The notes under the pieces were generated by a model. That model had not been told where the DNA came from, did not search any database, and saw only the letters and a program-made list of their open reading frames with translations. The position numbers were made by a program, and so were the translations under genes. Positions 62,601 to 64,000 of a DNA stretch of 64,000 nt are shown here, one piece after another; the stretch's first letter is position 1, and each line of letters begins with the position of its first letter. The DNA comes from Longimicrobium terrae (GTDB taxonomy: Bacteria > Gemmatimonadota > Gemmatimonadetes > Longimicrobiales > Longimicrobiaceae): contig NZ_JACHIA010000008.1 in the NCBI RefSeq assembly GCF_014202995.1, forward strand, positions 62,001 to 126,000. Direction: 5' to 3'.

Positions 62601-64000
62601 CGCCCAAGCCCGTGGACGAGGCTCCCGGGCCCTGCTCCGCCCCACCGGGGATGAAGCCGCCACTCCGCATGGCCCGCACGGAGGCGCGGACCGCGTTGAA
62701 AACGATGTCCAGGTCCTCGTCCGTGTGCGCCGTGCAGAGAAAGTGCGTCCCCGTCTCGGGGATTACGTGAATCCCTTCCAGGATCATGTGATGGCTGAAG
62801 AGCTCCGGAAACTTGACCTGCGGACCGAAGAAGAAGCGGAACGCGGAGCTGAAGTGCACCGCGGTGACCGGGTACTCTTCCGCATCGAAGAACGCGTTCA
62901 GCCGCTCCACGAGCGCGGCCGTGCGCGCGTTCAGCCGCTCGTACATCGGCGCGCCCCGGCGCTGGATCTCGCCCAGGATGGCGCACGCCACGTTCATGGA
63001 GATGGGGTGCTTGAAGTACGCGCCGGCGAAGAGTGTGCGCTGGCCGGTGGGGTATGAGTCGTCCCCGTAGTTCCACAGCCCGCCGTCGAAGACACTCATT
63101 ACCTCCCGCGTTCCCGCCACCACGCCCATGGGCAGCCCGCCCGCCACGATCTTGCCGTAGGTGACCAGGTCCGCCTGGATGCCGAAGAACTCCTGCGCGC
63201 CGCCGGGGGCCATGCGGAAGCCGGTGATCAGCTCGTCGAAGAGAAGAAGGGTGCCTGCCTCGCGCGTCATCCGCCGGAGTTCGCGCAGAAAGGCGAACGG
63301 CTGCAGGTCCGGCCGGCGGCTCTGCACGGGCTCCACCATCACCACGGCGATCTCGTGCAGGTGGCGGGCGAGCAGCTCCAGCGACGCCGGCTCGTCAAAG
63401 TCCAGCATCAGCACGTCGCCCAGGGGAAGCGCCGCCACGCCGGGGGCGCTGGGCCGCACCTCGCGCTGCCCGCCCGACGTGAACAATCGTCCCTGGACGA
63501 TGTCGCTCCACCCGTGGTAGCTGCCGGCGAAGTAGGCGACCCTGGAGCGGCCGGTGAAGGCGCGGGCGGCGCGGATGGCGCCCATCACCGCCTCCGTCCC
63601 CGAGTTGCAGAAGACCGCCCGGTCGTTCTTTCCCAGCTGGCAGACCAGCTCCGCGGCGCGGCCCGCATCGGGCGACTGCGGGCCCACGCCGAACCCCAGC
63701 TCTACCTGCTCGCGGATGGCGTTTGCCACGAAGTCCGGCGCGTGGCCGAACAGGCTGCAGCCGAACGCCATTCCCGTATCCACGTACTCGTTGCCGTCCA
63801 CGTCCCACACCCGCGCGCCCAGTGCCCGCCGCCCCACGATGGGGTAGGTGATCTCCTTCCACACCCGGCGGAAGCGCGCCGTCACGCGGCTGTCGGCAAG
63901 CGGCAGGTGGTAGCGCGCCTGGTGCGCCTTGGAGGCCCGGGTGCGCTCCACGTACCGCGCGATGAAGCCGTCCAGGTACTCGCGCTGCCGGGGCGTCATG
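56641..64000 (-). CDS. NRPS, upstream frame: aminotransferase - linker - C1 - A1 - PCP1 - C2 - A2 (partial at right edge)
   Basis: At least 2452 residues. About 1-445: class III PLP aminotransferase (CNSGTEAVMGAIRAAR; Lys283 in YGKIVAGGLPMG). 446-590: linker with Ser-Thr-Gly-Ala hexapeptide repeats. 595-1045: C1 (HHVVLDG). 1050-1570: A1 (YTSGSTGRPKG; hand-read code D-A-F-Y-V-G-E-V-W, unassigned). About 1591: PCP1 (LGGHSL). 1646-2090: C2, LCL type (HHAVVDG). 2100-2452: A2 (FTSGSTGRPKG; code D-L-T-K-V-G-E-V-G, as in Asn-activating domains). The frame then ends early. The visible Met at the edge may be internal: in iturin-type synthetases this aminotransferase follows a carrier protein and PKS module. 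Confidence 0.92.
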   Translation of the reverse strand, partial: MTPRQREYLDGFIARYVERTRASKAHQARYHLPLADSRVTARFRRVWKEITYPIVGRRALGARVWDVDGNEYVDTGMAFGCSLFGHAPDFVANAIREQVELGFGVGPQSPDAGRAAELVCQLGKNDRAVFCNSGTEAVMGAIRAARAFTGRSRVAYFAGSYHGWSDIVQGRLFTSGGQREVRPSAPGVAALPLGDVLMLDFDEPASLELLARHLHEIAVVMVEPVQSRRPDLQPFAFLRELRRMTREAGTLLLFDELITGFRMAPGGAQEFFGIQADLVTYGKIVAGGLPMGVVAGTREVMSVFDGGLWNYGDDSYPTGQRTLFAGAYFKHPISMNVACAILGEIQRRGAPMYERLNARTAALVERLNAFFDAEEYPVTAVHFSSAFRFFFGPQVKFPELFSHHMILEGIHVIPETGTHFLCTAHTDEDLDIVFNAVRASVRAMRSGGFIPGGAEQGPGASSTGLGVESAAAVLAGTTGRDGAGMTASGASPALSGSAASTGAIGSTASTGSTAFTGSTASTGSTASTGSAASTGSAASTGSTASTGSAAFTGSTALAGSAAVPGSGAPGGPAALAGRGAPSQESALATYFGSAEPAVREIPLTEGQRQLWIESQMGEHASLAYIESTTLRLWGELDAGALHRALQALVDRHATLRATVSPDGDVQRIHPAMPVPLPRADFRALDAEEREARVQAWVRDTVQRPFDLVRGPLVRFALAAVGTGEHLLLFDVHHVVLDGWSLSILLRELGTLYAAEKEGRDAGLPPRPDHAALVDAQVRAGSADPAADAFWAARFADGVPVLELPSDRPRPPVRSYRGERARRDVDPELMRRLAAAGRRHGLSLFHTFFSAFCVWLSRLSGQDDIVVGTPSAGQAARGAASDLVGYAINVLPIRVQVDSSATFTEFARQVRRAILGAVEHQGFSFPRLVESLLRTRDTGRPPLFSVMLNVDRAPEELALGDLRAGVEANFGGGSKLDLNLEITEAPDALRLACDFSTDLFDRETVEWWLAGFEQVLRGIADDAEVPLASLSLAGARERRAVLEEWNRTDRPYPREACIHDLFQAQVQRTPDALALAWDAERLTYRELDARANRLAHHLLRMGVAREERVGVLLERGVEQVVAILAVLKAGGCCVPVDTSYPAERMRLMLADAGARVLLTRGALAPGMAGGALHAVALEEIREALARESAQAPPPVASAQNLAYVFYTSGSTGRPKGVMMGHGDVVQLAACVGECMPMGPGDRVAQASNASFDAAVFEFWCALAHGAALVGIDREVLLNARALRAALRDGGITHLYQTAALFSQHVREQVDVYAGLRQLVFGAEAVDTESVRRMLARGRPERVLHEYGPTEATVWCTLDRVEAVAPGAATIPIGRPIPNARAYVLDAGMQPVPPAVPGELCVGGAGVVRGYLGRPALTAEKFVPDPFSSRPGARMYRTGDRVRWRGDGRLEFMGRLDEQVKIRGFRIEPGEVEAALAAYPGVREARVLVRQDAPGDKRLVAYVAGTAGAEELRAHLRGRLPEYMVPAAFVVVERLPLTPNGKLDRRALPAPEYAAAGAEYTAPRGPAEEALAAIWAAVLGVERVGVHDGFFELGGHSLLATRVVSRVRERFGVELPLRALFEAPTVAGVAERIEALQGANAPQLPPVAPVDRAGPLPASFAQERLWFLDRLQPGGSFFNVAVPLRLHGPLDVAALERALGEVVRRHEALRTVFAETEGSPVQVVSPFRGFPLPVEDVPAMEAGAREEELRRQATLEGARPFDLSAGPLFRARLLRLAADDHALLLCMHHAVVDGWSLDVLFRELAAAYDAFRHGGAPSLEPLPVQYADFAVWQREQLRGEALERQVAWWRERLSGAPELLRLPTDRPRPAVMSFRGAYLPIHMPRDLVDGLDALARREGATLYMVLLAAFKVLLSRWGGGVDIVVGSTIAGRTRGETEGLIGLFMNTLVLRTDLSGDPDFRTVLRRVRDVTVGAYEHQDVPFEKLVDELRPERTLSHSPLFQVLFEVHEGIGSIPALPGVEVGRVEMEVGSAKADLGVALRVTERGLVGGLTWATDLFDAGTVRWMVEHLERVLRQVAGDPGRHVSRLRLMDEAERGRVLAWNTVAQYPAESCIHELLEAQARRTPDAPAVLWDGGSMTFRELDENANRLANHLVRAGAGPETRVGICMERGPELVVSILGVMKAGGAWVPADPAHPAERIAYVLEDAGVAAVLTQARLRDRVPPRPGVRVVAVDAEWARIAEEPAGAPASGVTSENLAYVIFTSGSTGRPKGVAMHHRGVCNYIHWAVGAYGAERGNGAPVFTSMAVDLTLTNFLPLFAGKPVRLLPEDNPVEALARVLREKPGFGLIKITPVHLALLTPMLAEEEARAAAGTLVVGADLLPAEATVWWQDHAPGVRLVNEYGPTETVVGCSAYVLAPGAQRAGAVPVGPPIQNLRFYVLDAHRRAGAGGASR
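62321..62509 (-). repeat. 18-bp tandem repeat coding for a Ser/Thr/Gly/Ala hexapeptide linker
   Basis: Nine in-phase units of GATCCAGTGGATGCAGTC type fill 62321-62482. A tenth (62483-62509) carries a 9-bp addition. On the coding strand each unit reads S-T-G-S-(T/A)-A. The 18-bp period keeps the NRPS frame, so copy number can change without breaking it. Confidence 0.95.

Noticed and set aside
1-64000. tRNA, rRNA, riboswitches, integrase or transposase genes
   Set aside because: I looked for cloverleaf arms, conserved rRNA words and transposase motifs and saw none that I could support.

Overview
The window is GC-rich, densely coded DNA from a Gram-negative-type bacterium. Lipobox lipoproteins, a TonB-like C-terminal domain, a Tat-type signal and a NuoA subunit all fit a diderm chromosome. 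The style (GTG starts, 4-nt start/stop overlaps, secreted M28 peptidase, Ig-like lipoprotein, many intergenic palindromic repeats) suggests a Gemmatimonadota member close to Longimicrobium. That placement is an inference; no rRNA or tRNA gene was found.

Left third (1-24.8 kb): a partial nuoA, then dcd, a CheC-type phosphatase, an FAD glycerol-3-phosphate dehydrogenase and a K+ channel. Next is a tight three-gene signalling module: a receiver domain fused to a thioredoxin-reductase-like flavoprotein that lacks the redox CxxC, a soluble histidine kinase with a cyclic-nucleotide-binding sensor, and a ZnF-UBP protein. It is followed by a secreted M28 peptidase, a DUF4186 protein, an NfeD-like/flotillin pair, a four-PAS histidine kinase coupled to two response regulators, a LURP-one-like protein, and pyrD with an overlapping hydrolase gene.

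Middle (24.8-48 kb): tandem paralogous lipoproteins, a glycolipid-binding-like protein, an aldo/keto reductase, an ArsR-SRPBCC pair with a palindrome over the start codon, a tyrosinase overlapping a DUF2182 membrane protein, the hisZ-hisG-hisD operon, a molybdenum hydroxylase locus (paoABC-like, xdhC-like, mocA-like), and a haem-motif lipoprotein preceded by a good sigma70-like promoter.

Right end (48-64 kb): a five-repeat Ig-like lipoprotein, a DUF1963 protein, two ABC exporter half-transporters, and a large NRPS on the minus strand that runs off the right edge. Its order is aminotransferase - Ser/Thr/Gly/Ala repeat linker - C - A - PCP - C - A - PCP - TE. The second A domain reads by hand as asparagine-specific. 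The NRPS frame is broken by one extra base (or a 2-base loss) inside the second A domain. The aminotransferase-condensation arrangement recalls iturin/mycosubtilin synthetases, and the two ABC proteins probably export the product.

Scattered between genes are several families of palindromic repeats. Two of them form a composite of about 200 bp found three times, each time just 3' of a gene and in the same orientation relative to that gene.
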